A stretch of 27,668 bases of DNA from an uncultured Prevotella sp. GTDB taxonomy: Bacteria > Bacteroidota > Bacteroidia > Bacteroidales > Bacteroidaceae. A program made the position numbers and the translations under genes. The notes beneath the pieces are model-generated. The model made no database searches and was not told where the DNA came from. It was given only the letters and a program-made list of their open reading frames with translations. The DNA is taken from contig CAJKQX010000029.1 of assembly GCA_905202125.1 (NCBI GenBank), positions 1 through 27,668 on the forward strand, written 5' to 3'. This document shows positions 8,864-17,279 of this stretch, in pieces (position 1 is the stretch's first letter; every line of letters starts with the position of its first letter).

Positions 8864-8914
8864 GAAATTTTCTTTTTGGGAAAGTTTTTCCGAAATTTAA
8901 AAGAAAAAATTTTC
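8864..8914 (+). promoter_or_regulatory. Nested hairpin in the nrdD leader
   Basis: Bases 8864-8876 (GAAATTTTCTTTT) can pair, with two small bulges, to 8899-8914. Inside that, GGAAA at 8879-8883 pairs exactly with TTTCC at 8887-8891 over a three-base loop. The structure ends 14 bases before the nrdD ATG, so it could affect translation initiation. The stems are mostly A-U, so stability is modest. Confidence 0.3.
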
Positions 8915-8928
8915 AAAAAAGATAATTT

Positions 8929-11049
8929 ATGACAGAAATTAAAGACTTTGCAATTACCAAGCGTGATGGTTCAAAAGAGCGTTTCTCGCTTGACAAAATA
9001 ATGAATGCCATCATCAAGTCATTCCAGTCCGTTGATGAGCAGGTGGATCTATGCTCGTTGTCAAAAATAATCAGCCGATTGGATATTCATGATGATATCA
9101 AAGTGGAGGATATCCAGAATCAGGTGGAAGTGGCACTGATGCAGGAAGGTTATTATAATGTGGCCAAATCGTTCATGCTCTATCGTCAAAAACATACCGA
9201 GGATCGCGAGACAATGGATAAGTTGCGCTTCCTTACAGATTATTGCAATGCGGCAAATGCGGCAACGGGTTCAAAGTATGATGCCAACGCCAATGTGGAG
9301 CACAAAAATATCGCAACCCTTATAGGCGAACTCCCGAAATCAAATTACATTCGTCTCAATCGTCGTCTGCTCACCGACCGTATCAAGAAAATGTATGGCA
9401 AACAGTTGGCAGATGAATACATCGACCGGCTCACTCACCACTTTATATATAAGAATGACGAGACGAGTCTGGCCAATTATTGCGCCTCGATAACTATGTA
9501 TCCGTGGCTTATCGGTGGAACAACATCCATTGGCGGCAACTCCACAGCGCCTACGAATCTGAAATCCTTCTGCGGAGGATTCGTCAATATGGTGTTTATG
9601 GTTTCGAGCATGCTTAGCGGAGCTTGTGCCACACCCGAGTTTCTGATGTATCTCAACTATTTCATTGGCATGGAATATGGTAAGGACTATTGGAAGGAGG
9701 CCGATAAGATTGTGGATCTGTCGTTGAAACAGCGTACCATCGACAAGGTGATCACCGACTGTTTCGAACAGATAGTATATTCCATCAATCAACCGACAGG
9801 TGCCCGCAACTATCAGGCTGTGTTCTGGAATGTGGCATATTATGACAAACCATATTTCGAAAGTCTGTTCGGCAATTTCTATTTCCCGGATGGATCACAA
9901 CCCGATTGGGAAAGCTTGTCGTGGTTGCAGAAACGATTCATGAAATGGTTTAACAAAGAACGCACCAAGACCGTCCTCACATTCCCGGTGGAGACAATGG
10001 CTCTCCTTACCAAAGACGGTGACGTGGTGGATAAGGAGTGGGGTGATTTTACGGCCGAGATGTACTCCGAAGGTCATTCTTTCTTCACATACATGAGCGA
10101 TAACGCCGACTCTTTGAGTTCTTGCTGCCGTCTGCGCAACGAGATTCAGGACAACGGATTCAGTTACACCCTCGGAGCCGGTGGTGTTTCGACAGGTTCA
10201 AAGAGCGTGTTGACCATCAATCTCAACCGCTGTATACAATATGCAGTCAACAATGGCGTTGACTATCACGAGTTCCTGTCAGAAATTATCGACCTGTGCC
10301 ATAAGGTACAACTCGCCTACAACGAGAATCTGAAGGATTTGCTCCGGCACAGCATGTTGCCGCTCTTTGATGCCGGATACATCAATATGGGACGTCAATA
10401 TCTCACCATCGGCGTCAACGGACTGGTGGAGGCAGCAGAGTTTATGGGACTTAAGATTAACGATAATCCCGAATATCTCAAGTTCGTTCAGTCTGTTCTC
10501 GGACTTGTTGAGAAATATAACAAGCAGTATCGCACGAAGGATGTATTGTTCAACTGTGAGATGATACCGGCCGAAAATGTCGGTGTGAAACATGCAAAGT
10601 GGGATAGGGAGGACGGCTATTTCGTGCCACGCGATTGCTACAACAGTTATTTCTATGTGGTAGAGGACGACAGTCTGAACGTAATGGATAAGTTTAAACT
10701 GCACGGCGCACCATATATCGAACATCTTACCGGTGGATCGGCACTGCACATGAACCTTGAGGAGCATCTGTCCCAAGCCCAATACAGACAACTTCTGAAG
10801 GTGGCTGCCGTGGAAGGTTGCAACTATTTCACGTTCAACATTCCGAATACCATCTGCAACGAGTGCGGTCATATTGACAAACGTTATCTTAAGGAATGTC
10901 CGCATTGTCATAGCAAGAATGTCGATTATATGACACGTATCATTGGTTACCTCAAAAGAGTGAGCAATTTCTCTCAGGCACGTCAGGAAGAGGCTGCTCG
11001 CAGATATTATGCCGCAAAGACTCAGGCTCCTGTTTCTGAATCCAACTGA
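8929..11049 (+). CDS. nrdD: Anaerobic (class III) ribonucleoside-triphosphate reductase
   Basis: The 706-residue protein begins with an ATP-cone (TKRDGSKERFSLDKIMNAII), the allosteric nucleotide site. It ends with a zinc ribbon, Cys643/Cys646 and Cys657/Cys660. The glycyl-radical segment RIIGYL follows, with the radical glycine at about residue 673. The length is close to E. coli NrdD (about 712). It reduces ribonucleoside triphosphates to deoxyribonucleotides under anaerobic conditions, after NrdG installs the glycyl radical. nrdG starts three bases after the stop, so the pair is an operon. A long structured leader precedes it. No internal damage is seen. Confidence 0.97.
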   Translation: MTEIKDFAITKRDGSKERFSLDKIMNAIIKSFQSVDEQVDLCSLSKIISRLDIHDDIKVEDIQNQVEVALMQEGYYNVAKSFMLYRQKHTEDRETMDKLRFLTDYCNAANAATGSKYDANANVEHKNIATLIGELPKSNYIRLNRRLLTDRIKKMYGKQLADEYIDRLTHHFIYKNDETSLANYCASITMYPWLIGGTTSIGGNSTAPTNLKSFCGGFVNMVFMVSSMLSGACATPEFLMYLNYFIGMEYGKDYWKEADKIVDLSLKQRTIDKVITDCFEQIVYSINQPTGARNYQAVFWNVAYYDKPYFESLFGNFYFPDGSQPDWESLSWLQKRFMKWFNKERTKTVLTFPVETMALLTKDGDVVDKEWGDFTAEMYSEGHSFFTYMSDNADSLSSCCRLRNEIQDNGFSYTLGAGGVSTGSKSVLTINLNRCIQYAVNNGVDYHEFLSEIIDLCHKVQLAYNENLKDLLRHSMLPLFDAGYINMGRQYLTIGVNGLVEAAEFMGLKINDNPEYLKFVQSVLGLVEKYNKQYRTKDVLFNCEMIPAENVGVKHAKWDREDGYFVPRDCYNSYFYVVEDDSLNVMDKFKLHGAPYIEHLTGGSALHMNLEEHLSQAQYRQLLKVAAVEGCNYFTFNIPNTICNECGHIDKRYLKECPHCHSKNVDYMTRIIGYLKRVSNFSQARQEEAARRYYAAKTQAPVSESN

Positions 11050-11052
11050 TAA

Positions 11053-11532
11053 ATGATGCTCAAATATATCAATACCGGGGTAGTCTTTCAGGAGATTCCC
11101 GATGAGGTGACATTGTCGGTCAATATATCCAACTGCCCTTGTCGATGTCCGGGATGTCATAGCAATTACCTTTGGCAGGACATTGGCACTCCTCTGACTA
11201 CCGCGGTATTGGATCAGTTTGTGGCCGACTATGGCAACGACATCACTTGTCTGTGCTTTATGGGCGGTGACGCCGCTCCGGAGAGAGTGAATGAACTGGC
11301 GGAGTATGTCCATAACAAATATCCTCGTTACAAAGTGGCATGGTACAGTGGCAGGATAAGACTGTCCGCAGCGATTCGTAAATCCAATTTCGATTATATC
11401 AAGTTGGGTCCTTATATCGCTCATCTTGGAGCTCTCAAATCTCCGACAACAAATCAACGTTTGTACAAACGTGTTGCCGGAGAGGATTTTATTGATATCA
11501 CAACCCGCTTCTGGAATAAAAATCCGCTTTAG
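11053..11532 (+). CDS. nrdG: Anaerobic RNR activating enzyme (radical SAM)
   Basis: The 159-residue protein contains the radical-SAM cluster motif CxxxCxxC (Cys28, Cys32, Cys35, in NCPCRCPGCH) and a GGD-type SAM-binding segment (CFMGGDAAPE near residues 68-77). It matches the usual short length of NrdG. It uses a [4Fe-4S] cluster and S-adenosylmethionine to generate the glycyl radical on NrdD. It is three bases downstream of nrdD. Its TAG touches the first base of a GTG that could begin the next gene, so all three genes appear to be one transcript. Confidence 0.95.
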   Translation: MMLKYINTGVVFQEIPDEVTLSVNISNCPCRCPGCHSNYLWQDIGTPLTTAVLDQFVADYGNDITCLCFMGGDAAPERVNELAEYVHNKYPRYKVAWYSGRIRLSAAIRKSNFDYIKLGPYIAHLGALKSPTTNQRLYKRVAGEDFIDITTRFWNKNPL

Positions 11533-11534
11533 TG

Positions 11535-12143
11535 ATGAATATTGATACTGAGACAAAACCACATGTGGCCATAATCGAACCCAACACACTTGCTGTCGTA
11601 GGGTTGAGCAATATCCTGCAAAGCGTCATGCCGGTTATGCAGATAGATTCTTTCTCTTGTTTTGAAGAGTTGGTATCTTCCGCTCCCGACAGATATTTCC
11701 ATTATTTCGTCAATGTCAATATCGTACTGGAGCATATATCGTTTTTTCAGCAATACAAACACAAGACCATCGTTCTGTCTCATGTCAGTGACAGCCTTGT
11801 GTTGTCGGAGAAATTCCATAATATATGTGTCGTTGCCCCTGAGAAACAACTCGTACGATCTCTATTGATGTTGGAACAGAATGCACATGCCAGAGGACGA
11901 AACATGCCGGTGATGCACAACACGGGTAGGGAGAATGTAGTGCTGTCGGCGAGAGAGACCGAGGTGACGGCGCTTATTGTGAAAGGACTTATCAATAAGG
12001 AGATTGCCGACAAACTCAACATCAGTTTGTCTACGGTGATTACCCATCGCAAAAATATCATGGCAAAGTTGGGCATCAAGAGTGTATCAGCCCTGACCAT
12101 ATATGCCGTTATGCACGGATATGTGGATTTGCACGATATCTGA
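11535..12143 (+). CDS. LuxR-type DNA-binding regulator with degenerate receiver
   Basis: The 202-residue protein ends in a clear LuxR/NarL helix-turn-helix, LSARETEVTALIVKGLINKE followed by IADKLNISLSTVITHRKNIM (roughly residues 138-180). The N-terminal half has the size and hydrophobic pattern of a receiver domain. It lacks the usual acidic pair (IIEPN is found instead), and the expected phospho-acceptor strand reads YFVNVNIV with Asn rather than Asp. It is therefore unlikely to be activated by normal phosphotransfer. The start is the ATG at 11535; a GTG at 11532 is directly upstream. It lies two bases after nrdG, which suggests a role tied to anaerobic or redox state, but its targets are unknown. 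Confidence 0.75.
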   Translation: MNIDTETKPHVAIIEPNTLAVVGLSNILQSVMPVMQIDSFSCFEELVSSAPDRYFHYFVNVNIVLEHISFFQQYKHKTIVLSHVSDSLVLSEKFHNICVVAPEKQLVRSLLMLEQNAHARGRNMPVMHNTGRENVVLSARETEVTALIVKGLINKEIADKLNISLSTVITHRKNIMAKLGIKSVSALTIYAVMHGYVDLHDI

Positions 12144-12181
12144 ACCCATATTATTTATTATTCCTGATTTGTGATTCGGGA

Positions 12182-13450
12182 TTAGAGTAGTGGTGTGAGC
12201 AGATGGGCAAACCATCCGACAAATTTTTGCCATCCCGTGCGGAATTCATTCCACGTGGTAGGGGTGAGACGGAAGCTGCGTTGCTTGTCTCTCTCAAAGA
12301 TGTTGCACAACTCCTTTGTGGTACATTTGTCGATAATCACTGCGTTCTCCTCATAATCGAACCTGAGACTGCGGGCGTTAAGATTAGCACTGCCGACAGT
12401 ACAGAATTTGCCATCGACCATGATTATCTTTGTATGGTGGAATCCGGATTTGAAAATATAGATCTCCGCACCGTGTTTCATCAGTTTGTGCACATTGTAA
12501 AAAACGCAATCGGGGGTCAACGGTATGTCGCTGAGTGCCGAAACCATGATCTCTACCTTTACACCTCTATTTATTGCTTTGCGCAGGGCTTTTTTCAGTT
12601 TATGACTCAAAGTGAGGTAGGGGTTGATAATCTTGATACTGTCTTGCGCGCTGTCGATGGCTTTCTCATAAAACGTTCTGATTATCTTGTTTGATGTTCT
12701 CGGCTCACGGTTGATTATACCTATCATTTTGTTGCCTGCAGTGACACACGTATCTGGTTTCAATCCTCTGAAATAAGTGGCGGGAAAGCAACCCCTGAAA
12801 TACTTTGGTCCGTGAATATCCTGTTTTGACACTTTATTCCATATCCTCAGGAATATGGCCTGAAGCGTGTTCACCTCATCTCCGTCGATGCGGCAGTGCA
12901 TGTCGTGCCATTCTCCCACCTGCTCGGTGCCGTTGATATAATAGTCGGCCACGTTCATACCGCCCGTATAAGCTATCTTTCCGTCAATGACAACAATCTT
13001 GCGATGGTCGCGGTGAAAGACATGATTGACCCACGGGAAGCGCACCGGGTCGAACTCGTATATCTCGATACCTTTGCTACGCAAGTCTTTGAGGTGACGC
13101 TTTTTCAAGGGACGGTTGTTCGAGTCGTTGCCGAAACCATCGAACAGTGCTCTTACCTCCACGCCTTGTTTCACTTTGTCGGCAAGCAATCCGAACAATA
13201 TGCCGGCAATCGAGTCGTTTCGGAAATTGAAATATTCGAGATGTATGCTGCTCCTGGCCTGACTGATGGCCTTGAACATGTCGTCAAATTTCTCTTGTCC
13301 GTTCACGAGAAGGGTGATACTGTTGTTGTTTGAGAAATGTATCCCTTCTTTGCGCAGTTCTCTGACAATGAGAGAATCGCTACTGTCTGCATGTACTTTC
13401 AGATAGCACATGCATAATATTGAAAAACAAATGAAAAACCGAATTTTCAT
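12182..13450 (-). CDS. Exported phospholipase D / cardiolipin synthase-like protein
   Basis: The 422-residue protein has two HKD motifs, HRKIVVID at 149-156 and HTKIIMVD at 339-346, each followed by a GG/GS-x-N element. Two HKD motifs are needed for the PLD active site used in cardiolipin synthesis and phosphatidyl transfer. I chose the ATG at 13450 because it gives a clean signal peptide (MKIRFFICFSILCMCYLKVHA). An in-frame ATG 30 bases further upstream would lie inside kdsD. Unlike classic ClsA there are no two N-terminal membrane helices, so it may act in the periplasm. It begins one base after the kdsD stop. A phospholipase or other phosphodiesterase role is possible. Confidence 0.8.
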   Translation of the reverse strand: MKIRFFICFSILCMCYLKVHADSSDSLIVRELRKEGIHFSNNNSITLLVNGQEKFDDMFKAISQARSSIHLEYFNFRNDSIAGILFGLLADKVKQGVEVRALFDGFGNDSNNRPLKKRHLKDLRSKGIEIYEFDPVRFPWVNHVFHRDHRKIVVIDGKIAYTGGMNVADYYINGTEQVGEWHDMHCRIDGDEVNTLQAIFLRIWNKVSKQDIHGPKYFRGCFPATYFRGLKPDTCVTAGNKMIGIINREPRTSNKIIRTFYEKAIDSAQDSIKIINPYLTLSHKLKKALRKAINRGVKVEIMVSALSDIPLTPDCVFYNVHKLMKHGAEIYIFKSGFHHTKIIMVDGKFCTVGSANLNARSLRFDYEENAVIIDKCTTKELCNIFERDKQRSFRLTPTTWNEFRTGWQKFVGWFAHLLTPLL

Positions 13451-13451
13451 C

Positions 13452-14426
13452 TTATACCATGCAACTATAATGATCGACAATTCCCAACAGATGTGCCGAC
13501 TCGTCTGTCACCAAGACGGTATGAATCTTGTTGGTATGCATGATGTTTTGTATCTCGTTGATCTTTGTTGATGATAAGACGGTCTTCGGTTTGGATGTCA
13601 TTATATCGCTGACGGTTTTGTCAAAGAATTTCTCTTTCCATTTCTCCATTGCCCTGCGTATATCTCCATCTGTGATTATTCCGACTATCTTGTCTTCTCT
13701 CATGGCTACGCCCAAGCCCAGTTTGCCTTTGCTCACCAATATGATGGCCTCTCCCAAGTGCATTTCGGGCGATATCGTAGGCAGATCGTTAGTCCTCATC
13801 ACGTCTCCGGCTGTTGTCAGCAGACGTTTGCCGAGTTCTCCGCCGGGATGGAATTGTGCAAAGTCGCCCGGTTTGAAATCGCGTACCTCCATCAGTGCCA
13901 CCGCCAAAGCATCGCCCATCGCCAGAGTGGCTGTGGTGCTGCTTGTCGGAGCAAGGTTCAGGGGGCATGCTTCTTTCTTGACGGATATATTGATATGCAC
14001 GGTAGAGTGTTTGGCGAGCAGAGATTTGGGGTTGCCGCTCATGCCGATGATGGGTATCTGCATGTGTTGCACGATGGGGATGAAACGCAACAGTTCGTCT
14101 GTCTGCCCCGAATTGCTGATGGCTATCACCACGTCGTCTTTGGTCATCACGCCCAAGTCTCCATGAAACACATCGAGCGGATTGATAAAGAAAGAAGGAG
14201 TACCGGTGCTCGACAATGTCGCTGCGATCTTTGCACCTATATGTCCGCTCTTTCCGACGCCTGTCACGATGACTTTGCCGTGACAGTTGTATATCAGTTC
14301 GACCGATTTGTCAAAATTATCATCCAGTAGCGGAATCAAATCGAGTAATGCCTCTGCCTCGTCTTTAAGACATTGGATGGCATAACTTCTCACTTTCTTG
14401 AATCTATCTAATGTCGCGTTGTCCAT
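13452..14426 (-). CDS. kdsD: Arabinose-5-phosphate isomerase
   Basis: The 324-residue protein has an N-terminal SIS sugar-isomerase domain (TGVGKSGHIGAK, NPLDVFHGDLG, ISNSGQTDE) followed by two CBS domains (VMRTNDLPTI and DIMTSKPKTVL regions). It has the full KdsD/KpsF/GutQ architecture and length. It interconverts ribulose-5-phosphate and arabinose-5-phosphate, the first committed step toward Kdo. The neighbouring kdsA uses the product, so Kdo/LPS synthesis is the likely role rather than sugar-alcohol use. Only two bases separate it from kdsA, and one base separates it from the PLD gene that follows. Confidence 0.93.
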   Translation of the reverse strand: MDNATLDRFKKVRSYAIQCLKDEAEALLDLIPLLDDNFDKSVELIYNCHGKVIVTGVGKSGHIGAKIAATLSSTGTPSFFINPLDVFHGDLGVMTKDDVVIAISNSGQTDELLRFIPIVQHMQIPIIGMSGNPKSLLAKHSTVHINISVKKEACPLNLAPTSSTTATLAMGDALAVALMEVRDFKPGDFAQFHPGGELGKRLLTTAGDVMRTNDLPTISPEMHLGEAIILVSKGKLGLGVAMREDKIVGIITDGDIRRAMEKWKEKFFDKTVSDIMTSKPKTVLSSTKINEIQNIMHTNKIHTVLVTDESAHLLGIVDHYSCMV

Positions 14427-14428
14427 CT

Positions 14429-15184
14429 CTACTTAAGTAATTGTTCAACAACATTCCCGAGGTCCGAGAGCTTGAGCATATTCGGGCCGTCGCTCAAGGC
14501 GTGATCCGGGTCGGGATGTACCTCGAAGAAATATCCTGTCGCGCCGAAAGCTTTGGCTGCCATCGCCATCGCCGGTACAAATCGCCTGTCGCCGGATGTC
14601 GTTCCATTGCCTGCGCCCGGACGCTGTACGCTATGTGTGCAGTCCATTATCACTCTCGGCACGATATTCAGCATGTCCGGAATGTTTCGGAAATCGACAA
14701 CGAGATTGTTGTATCCGAAACAGTTGCCACGTTCGGTGAGCCACACTTCCGAAGCACCTGCGTCCTGTGCTTTCTCTACGGGGTATCTCATGTCGGCGCC
14801 ACTGAGAAACTGTGCCTTCTTGATGTTCACGATGGCACCTGTCTTGGCGGCTGCCACGAGCAGGTCGGTCTGTCTGCACAGGAATGCCGGTATCTGAAGC
14901 ACGTCGGCCATCTGTCCGGCAGCTTCGGCTTGATAGCTTTCGTGTATGTCCGTCAGTATTTTCAGTCCGTAAGTCTCCTTGATGTCGGCCAACATCTGCA
15001 ATCCTCTGTCCAATCCGGGACCGCGATATGATTTGATGGATGTACGGTTGGCCTTGTCAAAAGACGACTTGAAGATAATGTCCGTACCGAATTTCCTGTT
15101 TATCCTTACTATTTCTTCGGCAACGGTGTTCAGTATCTCTTCCGACTCGATGACACAAGGGCCTGCGATGAATATTGGTTGCAT
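14429..15184 (-). CDS. kdsA: 3-deoxy-8-phosphooctulonate synthase (Kdo-8-P synthase)
   Basis: The 251-residue protein begins directly with the first barrel strand (MQPIFIAGPCVIES) and includes KSSFDKANRTS at 39-49, RQTDLL, LTERG and THSVQRPG. It condenses arabinose-5-phosphate with phosphoenolpyruvate to give Kdo-8-phosphate. Cys10, His184, Glu221 and Asp232 fall where the metal ligands of Aquifex KdsA are. This places it in the metal-dependent class, unlike E. coli KdsA, which has Asn at the Cys position. It lies 20 bases downstream of pheS and two upstream of kdsD. No kdsB or kdsC is visible in the window. Confidence 0.95.
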   Translation of the reverse strand: MQPIFIAGPCVIESEEILNTVAEEIVRINRKFGTDIIFKSSFDKANRTSIKSYRGPGLDRGLQMLADIKETYGLKILTDIHESYQAEAAGQMADVLQIPAFLCRQTDLLVAAAKTGAIVNIKKAQFLSGADMRYPVEKAQDAGASEVWLTERGNCFGYNNLVVDFRNIPDMLNIVPRVIMDCTHSVQRPGAGNGTTSGDRRFVPAMAMAAKAFGATGYFFEVHPDPDHALSDGPNMLKLSDLGNVVEQLLK

Positions 15185-15204
15185 AATGAGCGGTTGTTTA
15201 AAGT

Positions 15205-16242
15205 TTAGTTGGCTGCTTCAAACTCGTTGAGGAAACGGATGTCGTTCTCGGAGAACATGCGCAGGTCGGCAACCTGGTATTTGAGGTTTGTGATGCGCTC
15301 CACGCCGAGTCCGAAGGCGTATCCCGAGTAGACGGTGCTGTCGATGCCGCATGCTTCGAGCACGTTGGGGTCTACCATTCCGCATCCGAGAATCTCTACC
15401 CATCCAGTGTGTTTGCAGAATCCGCAACCCTTGCCGCCGCATATATGACACGAAATGTCCATTTCGGCACTTGGCTCTGTGAAGGGGAAATAGCTCGGAC
15501 GTAGACGTATCTTGGTGTCAGCGCCGAACAATTCTCTTGCGAACGTCAGCAATACTTGCTTCAAATCGGTGAACGACACATTCTTGTCCACGTACAGACC
15601 CTCTATCTGATGGAAGAAACAGTGGGCGCGCGCCGAGATAGCCTCGTTGCGATACACGCGTCCGGGGCATATCACGCGGATAGGCGGCTGCTGATGTTCC
15701 ATGATACGGCTCTGGTCGTTGGATGTATGTGAGCGCAGAATGATGTTTTTGGCCACATCATCCGGATTGGTCTCGATAAAGAATGTATCTTGCATGTCAC
15801 GTGCCGGATGGTCTGCCGCAAAATTCAGTTTGGTGAATACGTGCAGGTCATCATCTATCTCCGGGCCTTCGGCGATGGTGAATCCCATGCGCTGAAAGAT
15901 GTCTATGATGTTGTTTCGGACGATTGTGAGCGGATGTCTTGTGCCAAGCTGTATCGGATAAGCAGAACGGGTGAGGTCCCAGTCTTCCGTTTCATTATTT
16001 GTGTCCGCTGTCTTTTCCCTCAGCTCGTTGATTTTCTGAATGGCAAGTTGTTTCAGTTCATTGATTTTGATACCTACCGTTTTCTTCTCATCAGCCGGTA
16101 CATTGCGGAAATCGGCCATCAGCGTGGTGATTTCACCTTTCTTGCTGAGATATTTCAGACGTAACTGTTCTATTTCTTCTGTATTCTTTGCAGAAAGATT
16201 GTTTACTTCATCGATTAGTTGGCTTATTTTATCTAATATCAT
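15205..16242 (-). CDS. pheS: Phenylalanine-tRNA ligase alpha subunit
   Basis: The 345-residue class II synthetase subunit has an N-terminal coiled-coil arm (first 80 residues). Its catalytic motifs are RSHTS at 170-174, VYRNE with the following AHCFFHQIEGL near 197-216, and GLGVERI at 311-317. It pairs with PheT to charge tRNA-Phe in the cytosol. A four-cysteine insertion, CHICGGKGCGFC (Cys265, 268, 273, 276), looks like a zinc or metal knuckle and is common in Bacteroidota homologues. pheT is not in the window. It is the first gene of the run pheS-kdsA-kdsD-PLD and has a TAnnTTTG element about 80 bases upstream. Confidence 0.97.
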   Translation of the reverse strand: MILDKISQLIDEVNNLSAKNTEEIEQLRLKYLSKKGEITTLMADFRNVPADEKKTVGIKINELKQLAIQKINELREKTADTNNETEDWDLTRSAYPIQLGTRHPLTIVRNNIIDIFQRMGFTIAEGPEIDDDLHVFTKLNFAADHPARDMQDTFFIETNPDDVAKNIILRSHTSNDQSRIMEHQQPPIRVICPGRVYRNEAISARAHCFFHQIEGLYVDKNVSFTDLKQVLLTFARELFGADTKIRLRPSYFPFTEPSAEMDISCHICGGKGCGFCKHTGWVEILGCGMVDPNVLEACGIDSTVYSGYAFGLGVERITNLKYQVADLRMFSENDIRFLNEFEAAN

Positions 16243-16270
16243 AATATTATGAATTTTTGTTGCAACATGT

Positions 16271-16293
16271 CTGATATGTCGAGTATCTATCAG
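16271..16293 (-). promoter_or_regulatory. Small inverted repeat in the pheS leader
   Basis: CTGATA at 16271-16276 and TATCAG at 16288-16293 are exact six-base complementary arms with an 11-base loop, in the predicted untranslated leader of pheS. It is too weak for a terminator. It could be a regulator site or chance. I see no phenylalanine-rich leader peptide. Confidence 0.2.
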
Positions 16294-16323
16294 GTGTGAA
16301 TTTGATAATATATAAAATCATTG

Positions 16324-16331
16324 CAAAGGTA
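16324..16331 (-). promoter_or_regulatory. Promoter -7 element of pheS
   Basis: The reverse complement of 16324-16331 is TACCTTTG, matching TAnnTTTG, followed by CAA. A TTTCT at the right distance is only a weak -33 candidate. Transcription would start near 16317, with a leader of about 75 bases. Confidence 0.5.
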
Positions 16332-16373
16332 ATATTTTTAACTTAGAATAAGAAATATATCGAAATAAAGTTG

Positions 16374-16381
16374 TAATTTTG
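16374..16381 (+). promoter_or_regulatory. Promoter -7 element of the DUF4348 gene
   Basis: TAATTTTG at 16374-16381 matches TAnnTTTG and is followed by CG, 37 bases before the ATG at 16419. The divergent pheS promoter element lies about 45 bases away, so the two promoters are nearly back to back. No -33 box is obvious. Confidence 0.5.
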
Positions 16382-16418
16382 CGAAAAATTTGAGAGAGTA
16401 CAAGTAGAAGATTTTAAT

Positions 16419-17279
16419 ATGAGAAATAGTGCTTCTATTATTGCATTTTTAATCATTGTTGGTGCAATAAGTTTTTCGTCGACGGGATGTTCGGAAAGAA
16501 AGTCAGTTTCAAACGATACGATTGCCACCGCCGATTCTCTACATCAAATAGACACTGTGGCCGTTGACACGATGGACAAGCTGATATCCGAAACGCCCAT
16601 GCCGAAGGCTGCCGATGAGTTGTTTGATGATTTTTTCTTTAATTTTGCTGCAAACAGGAAGCTGCAGCTCCGCAGGATCAAGTTTCCGCTTCCGGTTGTT
16701 GGCAATGACAGCGTGACCCATATTTCCGCATCGCAATGGAAGACCGAGCATTTCTTCATGTATCAGGATTTCTATACTTTGATTTTCGATAATTACAAGC
16801 AGATGAATCTTGTCAAAAAGACCACGATAAATCATGTCGTGGTGGAGAAATTGTATTTGAAGAAACAATTCTTCAAGCAATATGTCTTTGACAGAATCAA
16901 CGGACAGTGGAATATGACGGCCATCAGGCATTCGGGATTGTCGAAAAACAGAAATGCTTCTTTCTTGCATTTTTATTCGCGTTTCACTTCGGATGCCGAT
17001 TTCCAGTTGGCGCGTATCAACGATCCACTCGATTTCTCCTGTCCCAACCCTGATGACGAGTTCAGCAATATGGACGGATTCCTCGCTCCGGAGCAATGGC
17101 AGTCGTTTGCCCCCGAGTTGCCGGGAGACATCATATATAATATATTGTATGATGAGAGCGAGCACATCGAGGGCAATCAGAAGATATTGGTCATAAGGGG
17201 TATTTCCAACGGACAGGAGATGAAGCTGACGTTCCGTATCAAAGAGGGTGGATGGAAACTTGTCAAAATGATAATGTGA
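16419..17279 (+). CDS. DUF4348 lipoprotein
   Basis: The 286-residue protein has a lipoprotein signal peptide ending in the lipobox SSTGC (Cys24), so it should be lipid-anchored. The remainder contains DELFDDFFFNFAANRKLQLRRI, then SQWKTEHFFMYQDFYTLIF, and ends with GISNGQEMKLTFRIKEGGWK. This layout fits the DUF4348 family of Bacteroidales. No biochemical function is known. Its TGA shares one base with the murB ATG, so expression is linked to murB and envelope growth. The family call rests on recall of the pattern, not on a search. Confidence 0.75.
   Translation: MRNSASIIAFLIIVGAISFSSTGCSERKSVSNDTIATADSLHQIDTVAVDTMDKLISETPMPKAADELFDDFFFNFAANRKLQLRRIKFPLPVVGNDSVTHISASQWKTEHFFMYQDFYTLIFDNYKQMNLVKKTTINHVVVEKLYLKKQFFKQYVFDRINGQWNMTAIRHSGLSKNRNASFLHFYSRFTSDADFQLARINDPLDFSCPNPDDEFSNMDGFLAPEQWQSFAPELPGDIIYNILYDESEHIEGNQKILVIRGISNGQEMKLTFRIKEGGWKLVKMIM

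Larger units (their letters stand above)
8223..8928. other. Gene-free divergent intergenic region
   Basis: About 700 AT-rich bases separate the glycan run (minus) from nrdD (plus). I see a -7 element for each direction (8318-8325 minus, 8802-8809 plus) and hairpin potential just before nrdD. Two short open frames here, 60 codons on minus and 71 codons on plus, have no family features and are low-complexity, so I do not call them genes. Confidence 0.6.

Noticed and set aside
8353..8900. Two short open frames upstream of nrdD
   Set aside because: Low-complexity translations, no start context, and they overlap the promoter and leader elements.
10279..11589. 436-codon open frame on the minus strand
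   Set aside because: It lies opposite nrdD, nrdG and the regulator start, whose products have full motif sets; its translation shows no domain and is a shadow of their codon pattern.
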